NCBI GenBank assembly: GCA_030428695.1
Contig: JAUIEM010000359.1
Location: 1-10,520, forward strand
Length of the DNA stretch: 10,520 nucleotides
DNA from: a bacterium
GTDB lineage: Bacteria; Planctomycetota; J058; JAJDCP01
Direction: 5' to 3'
Under the pieces are notes generated by a model. That model was not told where the DNA came from. It made no database searches and was given only the letters and a program-made list of their open reading frames with translations. The translations under genes were made by a program, and so were the position numbers. Shown in pieces: positions 1 to 7,814 of this stretch. How positions within the stretch are numbered: the stretch's first letter is position 1; every line of letters starts with the position of its first letter.

Positions 1-1528
1 TGAACGCGTAGGTCTCCAGGGGCCAGGGCAGCTGGAAAGGCAGGACGAACAGGGTGTCCGGCAGCGACAGGTCACCGGGCCAGGTCCAGTCGCCGACGGA
101 CAGCCAGACCTGCTGCCGCAGCTTCTCGGAGACCAGGATCGCCTGGTACAGGCCGATGAAGATCGGGATCTGCAGGAACATCGGCAGGCAGCCGAGCATC
201 GGGTTGGCCCCGTGGCTCTGGTAGAGCGCCATCACCTCCTGGTTCATCGCCGCCTTGGCTTCCCGGGAGCTCTTGCCCTCGTACTTCTTCTTGATCTCCT
301 CGACCTTCGGCGCGAGCAGCTGCATCTTCTGCATGTTCTTCTGCGAGAAGCGGGACAGCGGGTGCATCACCAGGCGGATCATCACGGTCAGCAGGATGAT
401 CGCCCAGCCGTAGTTCCCGGTCACCCCGAACAGCAGGTCGAGCGCGCTGAGAAACAGCGTCCCGATCGCGCCGAACCAGCCGAGGTCGCGCAGCTCGGGC
501 AAGCCGATGTCCGCGTAGTGCTCGAGCGCCTCCTCCGACTTCGGCACGCCGATCAGCTCGAAGTCGCTGCGGATCTTGGCCGCGCCGGGCAGGCTGACGT
601 TCTTGTACACGAGCCCCGAGTGCAGCTGCACCTCGAGCACCTCGCCCGGCTTCGCCTGGGCGTTGTCGAGCTCGCGCGGACCGGCCCAGAACTTGACCGC
701 GAACGGCCGCTCGCCGCGCGGCGCGAGGGCCGCGATGAAGTGGGCGCTCGCCAGGCCGACGAAGGACGCGACCTCCGGCACCTGGTGCTCACGCGTCTCT
801 TCGTCCTGGACGGTGGCGCGCTCGAGCAGCTCGGCGTCGGCGCCGCCGTCGTACACCCGACCGTAGGTGCCGGTCACCCCGGAGCCGCGGGCCGAGGTCT
901 CCTCGACCATCGCGCTCGGGCCGAAGATCGTGTAGTCGATGTTGAGCGGCTCGGCCGAGAGGTTCTCGATGCTGAGCTCGACATCGGCGCCGTAGCGGCC
1001 GGCGCCCAGCCGGATGTACTTGGTGATGTGCAGGCGGTCTTCGAGCCGGGTCTGCATCACCAGCGTCGAGTCGTCGACCGCCTCGATCTTCCAGGGCTGC
1101 ACGTGCAGCGGCACGACCACTCCGTCGATGGTCAGCTCCATGCCGAGCGCCGCGCGGCTGCGCTGCACGTCGGGGACGAGGTCGAGGACGTGCTCGCGGG
1201 TCAGGTCCTTGTACTCGCGCAGGTCGAGCTCGCGGAGCATGCCGCCGGGGTTGGCGAAGGTCATCCCGACGCGCTCGTTGCCGAGCGTGTAGACCGTCGT
1301 GTCGCCGACGGCCGGCGCGCCTTCCCAGACCGTCGTCGGGACCTGGCTGGTGTCCTCGGCGGGCAGCTCGGTGGGCAACGGATCGAGCGCTGCCGTGCCC
1401 AGCGAGTCCGGGATCACGGCCGCGAGGCTGTCTTCGCCCGGGGTCTGGGGCGGGGCGCCCCGGCCCGCGAAGAGCAGGAAGTAGGCCGCGAGGATGATGA
1501 AGAAGGCGAGCGCAGTTCGGCGTTCCAT
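1..1528 (-). CDS. yidC: Membrane protein insertase YidC (3' end cut off by window edge)
   Basis: YidC inserts and folds inner-membrane proteins, alone or with SecYEG. The reading frame is open from an ATG at 1526-1528 to the window edge, giving 509 codons without the C-terminus. Residues 1-20 (MERRTALAFFIILAAYFLLF) form the first membrane segment. A Pro/Glu/Asp-rich linker follows, then a long periplasmic beta domain, as expected for the Gram-negative form. From about residue 365 comes the conserved insertase core: a hydrophobic helix, then IRLVMHPLS with the groove arginine at R385 (matching E. coli R366), then the charged coiled-coil hairpin containing QKNMQKMQ and KKKYEGK. The next helix carries MLGCLPMFLQIPIFIGLYQA, a family hallmark. 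The gene follows a metallophosphoesterase gene rather than rnpA, and has its own promoter candidate. The family call is very secure. Confidence 0.97.
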   Translation of the reverse strand, partial: MERRTALAFFIILAAYFLLFAGRGAPPQTPGEDSLAAVIPDSLGTAALDPLPTELPAEDTSQVPTTVWEGAPAVGDTTVYTLGNERVGMTFANPGGMLRELDLREYKDLTREHVLDLVPDVQRSRAALGMELTIDGVVVPLHVQPWKIEAVDDSTLVMQTRLEDRLHITKYIRLGAGRYGADVELSIENLSAEPLNIDYTIFGPSAMVEETSARGSGVTGTYGRVYDGGADAELLERATVQDEETREHQVPEVASFVGLASAHFIAALAPRGERPFAVKFWAGPRELDNAQAKPGEVLEVQLHSGLVYKNVSLPGAAKIRSDFELIGVPKSEEALEHYADIGLPELRDLGWFGAIGTLFLSALDLLFGVTGNYGWAIILLTVMIRLVMHPLSRFSQKNMQKMQLLAPKVEEIKKKYEGKSSREAKAAMNQEVMALYQSHGANPMLGCLPMFLQIPIFIGLYQAILVSEKLRQQVWLSVGDWTWPGDLSLPDTLFVLPFQLPWPLETYAF

Positions 1529-1570
1529 GAAAACCACTCGGAATGTCGGGTTCGGCGCCGGAGCGGAGCG

Positions 1571-1584
1571 CGGACGGCCGTCCG
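1571..1584. repeat. 14-bp perfect palindrome in the yidC leader
   Basis: CGGACGGCCGTCCG is its own reverse complement. It lies between the proposed yidC promoter and start codon. In RNA it could fold as a 5-bp stem with a GGCC loop. It could also be a protein site or chance in GC-rich DNA. Confidence 0.35.
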
Positions 1585-1610
1585 GCTGCGCGTTGACGCG
1601 ATGCGCTGCG

Positions 1611-1639
1611 AGCCTATGAAAGCGACCCCGGCAGGGCAA
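1611..1639 (-). promoter_or_regulatory. Candidate sigma-70-type promoter for yidC
   Basis: Read on the minus strand, TTGCCC (1634-1639) and TAGGCT (1611-1616) are separated by exactly 17 bases, about 80 bases upstream of the yidC ATG. Each hexamer matches consensus at about four positions. It is the best candidate in the 173-base gap between the metallophosphoesterase gene and yidC, but readthrough from the upstream gene is also possible. Confidence 0.4.
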
Positions 1640-1701
1640 CCTTCAACCCGACAACTTTCTGTGGAAACGGCGCACGCGGCGCCCGGGCCCTCGCCGGCCC
1701 C

Positions 1702-2448
1702 TCAGCGTCCCTCGAGCAGGCGCGAGGCGAGGTAGCGGGGCAGATCCTTGACCGAGCGGATCTTGTCGTGGGTCTTCTGCACGTCGTACTCGACCCGTCG
1801 GAAGCGGATCGACTCGCCGTCGTACAGCACGTAGCTCGAGCGCTTGTCGCCGTCGCGCGGCTGACCGACCGACCCGGCGTTGATCGGCGCCTTGCTCTCG
1901 GTGACCTCGTAGCGCTGATCGATCTCCTGCGGGAAGACGAAGGTCCCGTCCTCGGTCAGCACGCCGGGCGTGTGGGTGTGGCCGTTGAAGCACAGGTGCG
2001 GGATGTTCGAGAGGATGTTCTCGACCTTGTAGCGGTCGAGGACGTCGGTGGGAAACACGTACTCGCGGATCGGGTCGCCCCAGGGCGATGCGTGCACGAA
2101 CTGGACCTTGCCGAGCTCATGCCCGAGGCTGAGGTTGCCGAGGAACTCCCAGCGCCGCTGGGTCGCCACTTCTTCCGGGTCGCGGCCGAGCTCCTGGCGC
2201 GTCCAGTTGATCGCCTTGACCGCCTTGGGGTTGAACCCGATCGCGCCGTACAGGACCGCGTGCTCGTGGTTTCCCATCAAGCTGAGCTCCCAGCTCACTG
2301 CGAGATCGAGGCACTCGCGTGGGTTGGGGCCGTAGCCGATGATGTCGCCGAGGCAGTAGACCTTCTCCGCCCCCTGCTCCTCGATGTCGCGGAGCACGGC
2401 CGTCAAGGCCTCGATGTTGCTGTGCAGGTCGGAAATGACAGCGATCAC
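1702..2448 (-). CDS. Calcineurin-like metallophosphoesterase
   Basis: This is a 248-residue cytosolic phosphoesterase of the YfcE/ApaH-like superfamily, which uses two metal ions to cleave phosphomono- or diesters. All metal-ligand motifs are present in order: DLH (D7, H9), GDIIGYGPNP (D35), GNHE (N60, H61), H119 in the FVHASPWGD stretch, and GHTHTP (H157, H159). The C-terminal INAGSVGQPRD motif (190-199) is typical of the single-domain subfamily annotated as protein phosphatase or diadenosine-tetraphosphatase-like; the substrate cannot be read from sequence. The GTG start is chosen because the first beta strand and DLH motif begin right there, as in relatives. No good Shine-Dalgarno sequence precedes it, and the frame stays open upstream without an ATG. 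A strong promoter lies about 90 bases upstream. It is co-directional with yidC, 173 bases away. Confidence 0.93.
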   Translation of the reverse strand: MIAVISDLHSNIEALTAVLRDIEEQGAEKVYCLGDIIGYGPNPRECLDLAVSWELSLMGNHEHAVLYGAIGFNPKAVKAINWTRQELGRDPEEVATQRRWEFLGNLSLGHELGKVQFVHASPWGDPIREYVFPTDVLDRYKVENILSNIPHLCFNGHTHTPGVLTEDGTFVFPQEIDQRYEVTESKAPINAGSVGQPRDGDKRSSYVLYDGESIRFRRVEYDVQKTHDKIRSVKDLPRYLASRLLEGR

Positions 2449-2531
2449 CGCGGGGGGCCACCGTAGAGAGAGAGGCGGACATCGCTTGGGATATCCGGGA
2501 GTTCGGCCGCTTTCTGACTCACTGGTCGCAG

Positions 2532-2543
2532 TAGCCTAGGCTA
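2532..2543. repeat. 12-bp palindrome covering the -10 box of the metallophosphoesterase promoter
   Basis: TAGCCTAGGCTA is a perfect palindrome. Its last six bases on the plus strand (2538-2543) are the reverse complement of the proposed -10 TAGCCT, so a protein bound here would block or steer RNA polymerase. Part of the match may be incidental. Confidence 0.4.
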
Positions 2544-2566
2544 GCAGCACACTCCGGGGGTGTCAA
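2538..2566 (-). promoter_or_regulatory. Sigma-70-type promoter for the metallophosphoesterase gene
   Basis: On the minus strand a perfect consensus -35 TTGACA (2561-2566) is followed after 17 bases by TAGCCT (2538-2543). Transcription would start near 2531 and leave a leader of about 83 bases. Exact spacing plus a perfect -35 makes this one of the best promoters in the window. Confidence 0.6.
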
Positions 2567-2582
2567 CCGAGCACGCAGGGTT

Positions 2583-2597
2583 GCGGGAGGGTCCCGC
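2583..2597. repeat. Inverted repeat between two divergent promoters
   Basis: GCGGGA and TCCCGC are separated by GGG, a perfect 6-bp inverted repeat. It lies between the divergent promoters of the metallophosphoesterase gene and lepB, outside both transcripts. It could be a regulator site, but short GC palindromes are common in such DNA. Confidence 0.25.
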
Positions 2598-2669
2598 TGC
2601 GCCTGGCCCGGCGGCTGGTCGGGACCGCGTCGTACCGGGGCGGTAGGGCCCACGCGCCGCCGTCCCGCC

Positions 2670-2681
2670 TGCAACGTTGCA
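2670..2681. promoter_or_regulatory. LacI-type palindrome overlapping the lepB -35 box
   Basis: TGCAACGTTGCA is a perfect 12-bp palindrome with a central CG, the layout typical of LacI/GalR-family operators such as the PurR box. It covers five of the six bases of the proposed lepB -35 element, a position that would give repression. No regulator gene of this family is in the window, so the role is inferred. Confidence 0.35.
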
Positions 2682-2706
2682 ATCGATCCAGAGGCCGCAC
2701 TAGACT
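2677..2706 (+). promoter_or_regulatory. Sigma-70-type promoter for lepB
   Basis: TTGCAA (2677-2682) and TAGACT (2701-2706) are separated by 18 bases. A start near 2713 would give an mRNA whose leader is little more than the ribosome binding site GGAGGAG (2714-2720), with GTG five bases later. The very short leader makes the exact start site uncertain. Confidence 0.55.
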
Positions 2707-2725
2707 GGGGGGCGGAGGAGGCACG

Positions 2726-3247
2726 GTGGACGTGGACGTGAAGAAAGCTCCGGCCCGGCCGAAGAACCCGTTGTGGGACTGGCTCAAGACCCTCGCGCTC
2801 GTCGCCGTCGTGGTCTTCACCTTTCGCACCTTCGTGGCGGAGGCCTACGTGATCAAGGGCCAGTCGATGCTCCCGACCTTCGAGGAAGCCGACCGCCTGC
2901 TGATCTCGAAGCTCGGGTCCGCCGACGGGGTCGAGCCCGGCGACATCGTCGTCTTCGAGCGCGACGGGAAGCGCCTGATCAAGCGCGTGATCGCCGTCGG
3001 CGGCGACTTCGTCGAGATCAAGGACGGCCTGGTCTTCGTCAACGACGTCCCCCTGCGCGAAGGGTACGCCCTGCTCGACAGCTTCACCTCGCGGCGGATG
3101 CGGGTCCCCTCCGGGCAGCTCTTCGTGCTCGGTGACCACCGCAAGTCGTCGAGCGACTCGCGCAGCTGGGGCTGCGTGCCGGAAGAAGATCTGCTCGGCG
3201 AGGCGATCTTCCGCTTCTATCCGATCACGTCCTGGACGGTGTATTGA
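2726..3247 (+). CDS. lepB: Type I signal peptidase
   Basis: LepB cuts signal peptides from exported proteins on the outer face of the cytoplasmic membrane. The 173-residue product has one membrane anchor (about residues 19-38), then the S26 protease boxes. The catalytic serine is S47 in YVIKGQSMLPTF, the general-base lysine is K86 in GKRLIKRVIAVGGD, and the C-terminal box GDHRKSSSDSR is at 136-146. The length fits the short one-anchor form rather than the longer two-anchor E. coli enzyme. The GTG start is fixed by a strong GGAGGAG five bases upstream and leaves a short basic N-tail (KK, RPK), as expected for the cytoplasmic side. It is transcribed alone from its own promoter. Its last 31 bases overlap, antisense, a possible small ORF at the end of the apt cluster. 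The assignment is secure. Confidence 0.97.
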   Translation: MDVDVKKAPARPKNPLWDWLKTLALVAVVVFTFRTFVAEAYVIKGQSMLPTFEEADRLLISKLGSADGVEPGDIVVFERDGKRLIKRVIAVGGDFVEIKDGLVFVNDVPLREGYALLDSFTSRRMRVPSGQLFVLGDHRKSSSDSRSWGCVPEEDLLGEAIFRFYPITSWTVY

Positions 3248-3375
3248 ACGCTGTCTGATCGCGACTCGCCAGGCATGTGCACGGCGAGCTCGAGCCCGCG
3301 GTCACCGCTCCCTTCGACCTTGATCGCCGCGCCGGGGATGGTCTCCTGCACGCGCAGTGCCCGCGATGACGGCAC
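3217..3375 (-). CDS. Possible 52-residue small protein downstream of apt
   Basis: A GTG at 3373-3375 opens a frame of 52 codons ending in TAG at 3217-3219. It begins VPSSRALRVQETIPGAAIKV and ends SVQYTVQDVIG. Support: it lies eight bases after the apt stop; GAGGG, overlapping that stop, sits five bases before the GTG; and codons through its middle end mostly in G or C, as in the neighbouring real genes. The composition is mixed and protein-like, unlike the Arg/Pro/Ala-rich shadow frames nearby. I do not recognise the family. It could be a coupled small protein, the remnant of a decayed longer gene, or a chance frame. The last 31 bases overlap the lepB 3' end on the other strand. Confidence 0.38.
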   Translation of the reverse strand: MPSSRALRVQETIPGAAIKVEGSGDRGLELAVHMPGESRSDSVQYTVQDVIG

Positions 3376-3383
3376 GCGAACCC

Positions 3384-3899
3384 TCAGACCGTGACCAGCG
3401 AGCGCACCGTGTAGGAGCGCAGGAGCTCCCTGCCGGAGAGGAAGCCGAGCTCGATGAAGAACGCGAGCCCGACCACCTCCGCGCCCTGCTGGACGATCAG
3501 GTCACAGCTGCCCTTGGCGGTGCCGCCGGTCGCGAGGAGGTCGTCGACGAACAGCACCCGCTCGCCCTTGGCGAAGGCGTCGGCGTGGACCTCGAGGCTG
3601 CCCTCGCCGTACTCGAGGGAGTACGACACCGAGCGCGTCTCCCAGGGCAGCTTGCCGGGCTTGCGGATCGGCACGAAGCCCGCGTCGAGGCGGGTGGCCA
3701 GGGGCACGCCGAAGATGAAGCCGCGGGACTCGGTCGCCGCGACCTTGTCGATCTTCTCGCCCGCGAACAGCCCGACCATGCCGTCGAGCACCTCGACAAG
3801 GGCCTGGGGATCCGCGAGCACCGGGGTGATGTCCTTGAACAGGATGCCGGGCTTGGGGAAGTCGGGGACGTCCCGGATCAGCGAGCGCGCGCGTTCCAT
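3384..3899 (-). CDS. apt: Adenine phosphoribosyltransferase
   Basis: Apt is the cytosolic purine-salvage enzyme that joins adenine to PRPP, giving AMP and pyrophosphate. The 171-residue length is normal. Visible motifs: the N-terminal DFPKPGILFKDITPVL (13-28), the adenine-pocket segment ATESRGFIFG (55-64), IRKPGKLPW (78-86), and the PRPP-binding loop VLFVDDLLATGGTA (115-128) with the paired aspartates D119/D120. The usual C-terminal FFIELGFLSGRELL follows. The ATG shares one base with the TGA of rsfS (TGATG), so translation is probably coupled. It follows hppA and rsfS in the same transcription unit. Its pyrophosphate product is the substrate of HppA, giving the cluster a biochemical logic. 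The assignment is secure. Confidence 0.97.
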   Translation of the reverse strand: MERARSLIRDVPDFPKPGILFKDITPVLADPQALVEVLDGMVGLFAGEKIDKVAATESRGFIFGVPLATRLDAGFVPIRKPGKLPWETRSVSYSLEYGEGSLEVHADAFAKGERVLFVDDLLATGGTAKGSCDLIVQQGAEVVGLAFFIELGFLSGRELLRSYTVRSLVTV

Positions 3900-4420
3900 C
3901 AGTCTTCCTCGTCAGCGGTGCTGTCGGGGTCGGTGTCGGGGTCGGTCGAGGGGAGATCGTCCGCGAAGCCGGGCAGGTCGTCCGGCGCGGGCGCGTCCTC
4001 GCTTCCTTCCGGCAGGATCGGCTCCCAGGCCAGGCGCGGTGCGCGCGACCACAGGAACTCGAGGTTGTAGTAGCTGCGGGTCTCGGGCAGGAAGAGGTGG
4101 AGCACGACGTCTCCGTAGTCGAGCAGGATCCAGCTCGCCTCCTCATAGCCCTCGACCCCGAGCGGCATCTGTCCGCGGCTCTTGAGCTCCCGCCGGATGA
4201 AGTCGGCGATCGCCTTGAGCTGACGGCTGCTGGTGCCGGTCGCCAGCACGAAGTAGTCGGTGATGCCGGCGTTGATCGCGTCGAGGTCGAGGATCACGAG
4301 GTCCTCGGCTCGACGCTCGTAGCACATCTGGGCGAGCTCGCGTGCCAGGGCCTCGGTGTCGGGCTCTTCGCCCTCGACCTCGCCCACCGGCACCTGGCTC
4401 TCGGGTCCTTCGCTCTGCAC
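3899..4420 (-). CDS. rsfS: Ribosomal silencing factor RsfS with acidic C-terminal tail
   Basis: RsfS (formerly Iojap/YbeB) binds ribosomal protein uL14 and blocks joining of the 30S and 50S subunits when nutrients are scarce. The conserved domain spans about residues 22-128: DLVILDLDAINAGITDYFVL (40-59), the ATGTSSRQ turn (60-67), and the core LLDYGDVVLHLFLPETRSYY (99-118) followed by NLEFLW. The GTG start at 4418-4420 is chosen because GAGG lies six bases before it and the upstream frame runs back into hppA. It begins eight bases after the hppA stop. At 173 residues it is much longer than the roughly 105-residue E. coli protein. The extra length is an acidic N-terminal stretch and a tail (137-173) with 15 Asp/Glu and no Lys/Arg, rich in Pro and Ser/Thr, surely disordered. 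The family call is secure; the tail's role is unknown. Confidence 0.95.
   Translation of the reverse strand: MQSEGPESQVPVGEVEGEEPDTEALARELAQMCYERRAEDLVILDLDAINAGITDYFVLATGTSSRQLKAIADFIRRELKSRGQMPLGVEGYEEASWILLDYGDVVLHLFLPETRSYYNLEFLWSRAPRLAWEPILPEGSEDAPAPDDLPGFADDLPSTDPDTDPDSTADEED
3923..3946. repeat. Tandem 12-bp repeat inside rsfS
   Basis: GTCGGGGTCGGT occurs twice in direct tandem and keeps the reading frame, encoding the repeated TDPD of the RsfS acidic tail. In-frame duplication or slippage is a likely source, so tail length may vary between strains. Confidence 0.8.
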
Positions 4421-4428
4421 GGCAATCC

Positions 4429-6579
<2,151 letters not shown>

Positions 6580-6623
6580 GGATGTTTCCCTGGGTCCAAG
6601 CGGACCGAATGAGTTGAATCGTC

Positions 6624-6643
6624 GCCTCGCGGGCCCGCGAGGC
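6624..6643. repeat. 20-bp perfect palindrome in the hppA leader
   Basis: GCCTCGCGGGCCCGCGAGGC is a perfect 20-base palindrome 45 bases upstream of the hppA ATG. In the transcript it could form an 8-bp GC stem with a GGCC loop. No U-run follows, so it is not an obvious terminator. It may control translation or mRNA stability, or bind a dimeric protein. Confidence 0.5.
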
Positions 6644-6665
6644 AGCGCTCGCGGGCGTTCCGCCG

Positions 6666-6705
6666 CAGAGGCGCACGCAGCCCTGTGCGGGTTGCATCTC
6701 CTCTG
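6666..6705. repeat. Nested stem-loop element in the hppA leader
   Basis: CAGAGG (6666-6671) is the reverse complement of CCTCTG (6700-6705), and between them CGCAC (6672-6676) pairs with GTGCG (6685-6689). The two stems are directly stacked on one side, as in a structured RNA domain. It sits just downstream of the proposed hppA transcription start. I do not recognise a known riboswitch. Confidence 0.4.
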
Positions 6706-6725
6706 GCCAGGCCGGCGGGCCGCGA

Positions 6726-6754
6726 GTTATAGCAGACCCCGGGGACCCCAGCAA
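6726..6754 (-). promoter_or_regulatory. Sigma-70-type promoter for the hppA-rsfS-apt cluster
   Basis: On the minus strand TTGCTG (6749-6754) is followed after 17 bases by TATAAC (6726-6731), preceded by TGC, an extended -10. Transcription would start near 6719, leaving an unusually long leader of about 140 bases before hppA. The spacer contains CCCCGGGG, a possible protein site. Confidence 0.6.
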
Positions 6755-6830
6755 GCTTTGTGCCTCTTTCACACCGTCGTCCGCCTTCCCTTTCCAGGCC
6801 TGTGTTCTCGCTCCTGTGCTACGAGCGGCC

Positions 6831-7526
6831 TCAGCTACCGCGGCTGCGCCCCTTGCTCTTGCGCGTGCGCTTGCGGGTCTTCGGCTTGTCGAGGGCGCGG
6901 GTGCGCTTCGTCGACGCGAAGCTGCAGATCGGACAGTTGTCGAAGTCGTGGGTGCGGGCCGGACAGTGCTCGCGGCCGAAATAGATGATCTGCAGGTGCA
7001 GCCGGTTCCACTGCTCCTGGGGGTAGAGGGCCTTGAGGTCGGCCTCGGTGGTCTTGACGTTCTTGCCGCTGCTGAGCCCCCAGCGGCGGGCGAGCCGGTG
7101 GATGTGTGTGTCGACCGGGAAGGCGGGCTGGCCGAAGGCCTGGCACATCACGACCGAGGCGGTCTTGTGCCCGACACCGGGCAGCTTCTCGAGGGCCTCG
7201 AGGTCGGCGGGGACCTCGCCCCCGTGCTCGCTGAGCAGCATCCCCGCCAGGCCGATCAGGGCGCGGGCCTTCTGCGGCGCGAGCCCGCAGGTGCGGATCA
7301 GCCGCAGCACCTCCTCTTCCCCCAGCGCGAGCAGCTTGTCGGGCGTCGGGGCCCGGCGGAACAGCTCGGGGGTGACGAGGTTGACGCGCTTGTCGGTCGT
7401 CTGCGCCGACAGCAGCACCGCGACAAGCAGCGTGAAGGGGTCGTGATGATCGAGGGGGATCGGCGGCTCAGGGTAGAGCTCGTCGAGCAGCTCCCCGATC
7501 TTCCGTGCTTTGGCCTGTTTGCGCAT
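6831..7526 (-). CDS. nth: Endonuclease III (DNA glycosylase/AP lyase) with unusual Cys spacing
   Basis: Nth removes oxidised pyrimidines from DNA and nicks the abasic site in base excision repair. The 231-residue product has LLSAQTTDKRVN (38-49), the helix-hairpin-helix LPGVGHKTASVV with catalytic K121, and PVDTHIHRLARRWG with catalytic D139. The C-terminal loop that should hold a [4Fe-4S] cluster reads C188-x9-C198-x2-C201. E. coli has four Cys spaced C-x6-C-x2-C-x5-C; here the second is replaced (F195 or nearby) and no fourth is found. The last 27 residues are very basic (about 12 Lys/Arg). The ATG at 7524-7526 is chosen because GGAG lies about eight bases upstream and the family N-terminus fits; upstream codons are Gly/Pro/Arg-rich non-coding sequence. 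A probable extended -10 promoter lies about 200 bases upstream. No clear terminator follows. The family is secure; cluster status is uncertain. Confidence 0.95.
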   Translation of the reverse strand: MRKQAKARKIGELLDELYPEPPIPLDHHDPFTLLVAVLLSAQTTDKRVNLVTPELFRRAPTPDKLLALGEEEVLRLIRTCGLAPQKARALIGLAGMLLSEHGGEVPADLEALEKLPGVGHKTASVVMCQAFGQPAFPVDTHIHRLARRWGLSSGKNVKTTEADLKALYPQEQWNRLHLQIIYFGREHCPARTHDFDNCPICSFASTKRTRALDKPKTRKRTRKSKGRSRGS

Positions 7527-7632
7527 CGGCGCTCCGTGCGGGTGGGGGAACGGGAGCCTGGGAGCGTGGCCCGAAACCTCGCTCGCGAGGCTTGCGGGGG
7601 TGGGTGCCTGCCTTCGTCCTCCTCCTCCGAGC

Positions 7633-7649
7633 CGCAGGTCTGGCCTGCG
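7633..7649. repeat. Hairpin in the nth leader
   Basis: CGCAGG and CCTGCG flank TCTGG, a perfect 6-bp inverted repeat. It lies about 110 bases upstream of the nth start, inside the proposed leader. There is no U-run, so a terminator is unlikely. Confidence 0.3.
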
Positions 7650-7699
7650 AGGAACGAGCAGGACAGGCCAAGGTGTCGATCCTCGGCATCCACCCACCC

Positions 7700-7718
7700 G
7701 CGCGGCGCCTCGCCACGC
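7700..7718. repeat. Strong GC hairpin near the nth transcription start
   Basis: On the minus strand GCGTGGCG and CGCCGCGC flank AGG; in RNA this is an 8-bp stem with one U-G pair and a 3-base loop. It would sit about 10 bases into the nth transcript and could stabilise its 5' end. Confidence 0.3.
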
Positions 7719-7733
7719 GGCTTTCGGGCCACG

Positions 7734-7762
7734 ATTCTAGCAGCCGCCCCCGTCGGAATTCG
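7734..7762 (-). promoter_or_regulatory. Candidate extended -10 promoter for nth
   Basis: On the minus strand TGC-TAGAAT (-10 at 7734-7739) matches the extended -10 motif. The base stretch at -35 spacing (7757-7762, CGAATT) is poor and overlaps the -35 of the divergent cstA promoter. The leader would be about 200 bases and holds two hairpins. Confidence 0.4.
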
Positions 7763-7787
7763 CACCGGCGGAGAAATTTCCTACAAT
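7759..7787 (+). promoter_or_regulatory. Sigma-70-type promoter for cstA
   Basis: TTCGCA (7759-7764) and TACAAT (7782-7787) are separated by 17 bases. Transcription would begin near 7794, about 20 bases before the GTG start, with GAGGA as the ribosome binding site. Confidence 0.55.
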
Positions 7788-7814
7788 GGGGCTTCCGCCA
7801 CCGAGGACCCCGCC

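Noticed and set aside
212..1735. 507-codon plus-strand frame antisense to yidC
   Set aside because: His/Arg/Leu/Val-rich shadow of yidC, with no motifs and no ribosome binding site; yidC on the other strand is unmistakable.
2117..2482. ATG-initiated frame overlapping the metallophosphoesterase start
   Set aside because: It is Arg/Pro-rich and has no motifs; the metallophosphoesterase frame contains all metal ligands.
6801..6830. Possible terminator after nth (CGCTC/GAGCG inverted repeat)
   Set aside because: Stem of only five pairs with a nine-base loop and no U-run on the nth strand.
6816..7814. Upstream extension of the cstA frame
   Set aside because: It crosses nth and the divergent promoter region. 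The GTG at 7815 has a ribosome binding site and the correct family N-terminus.
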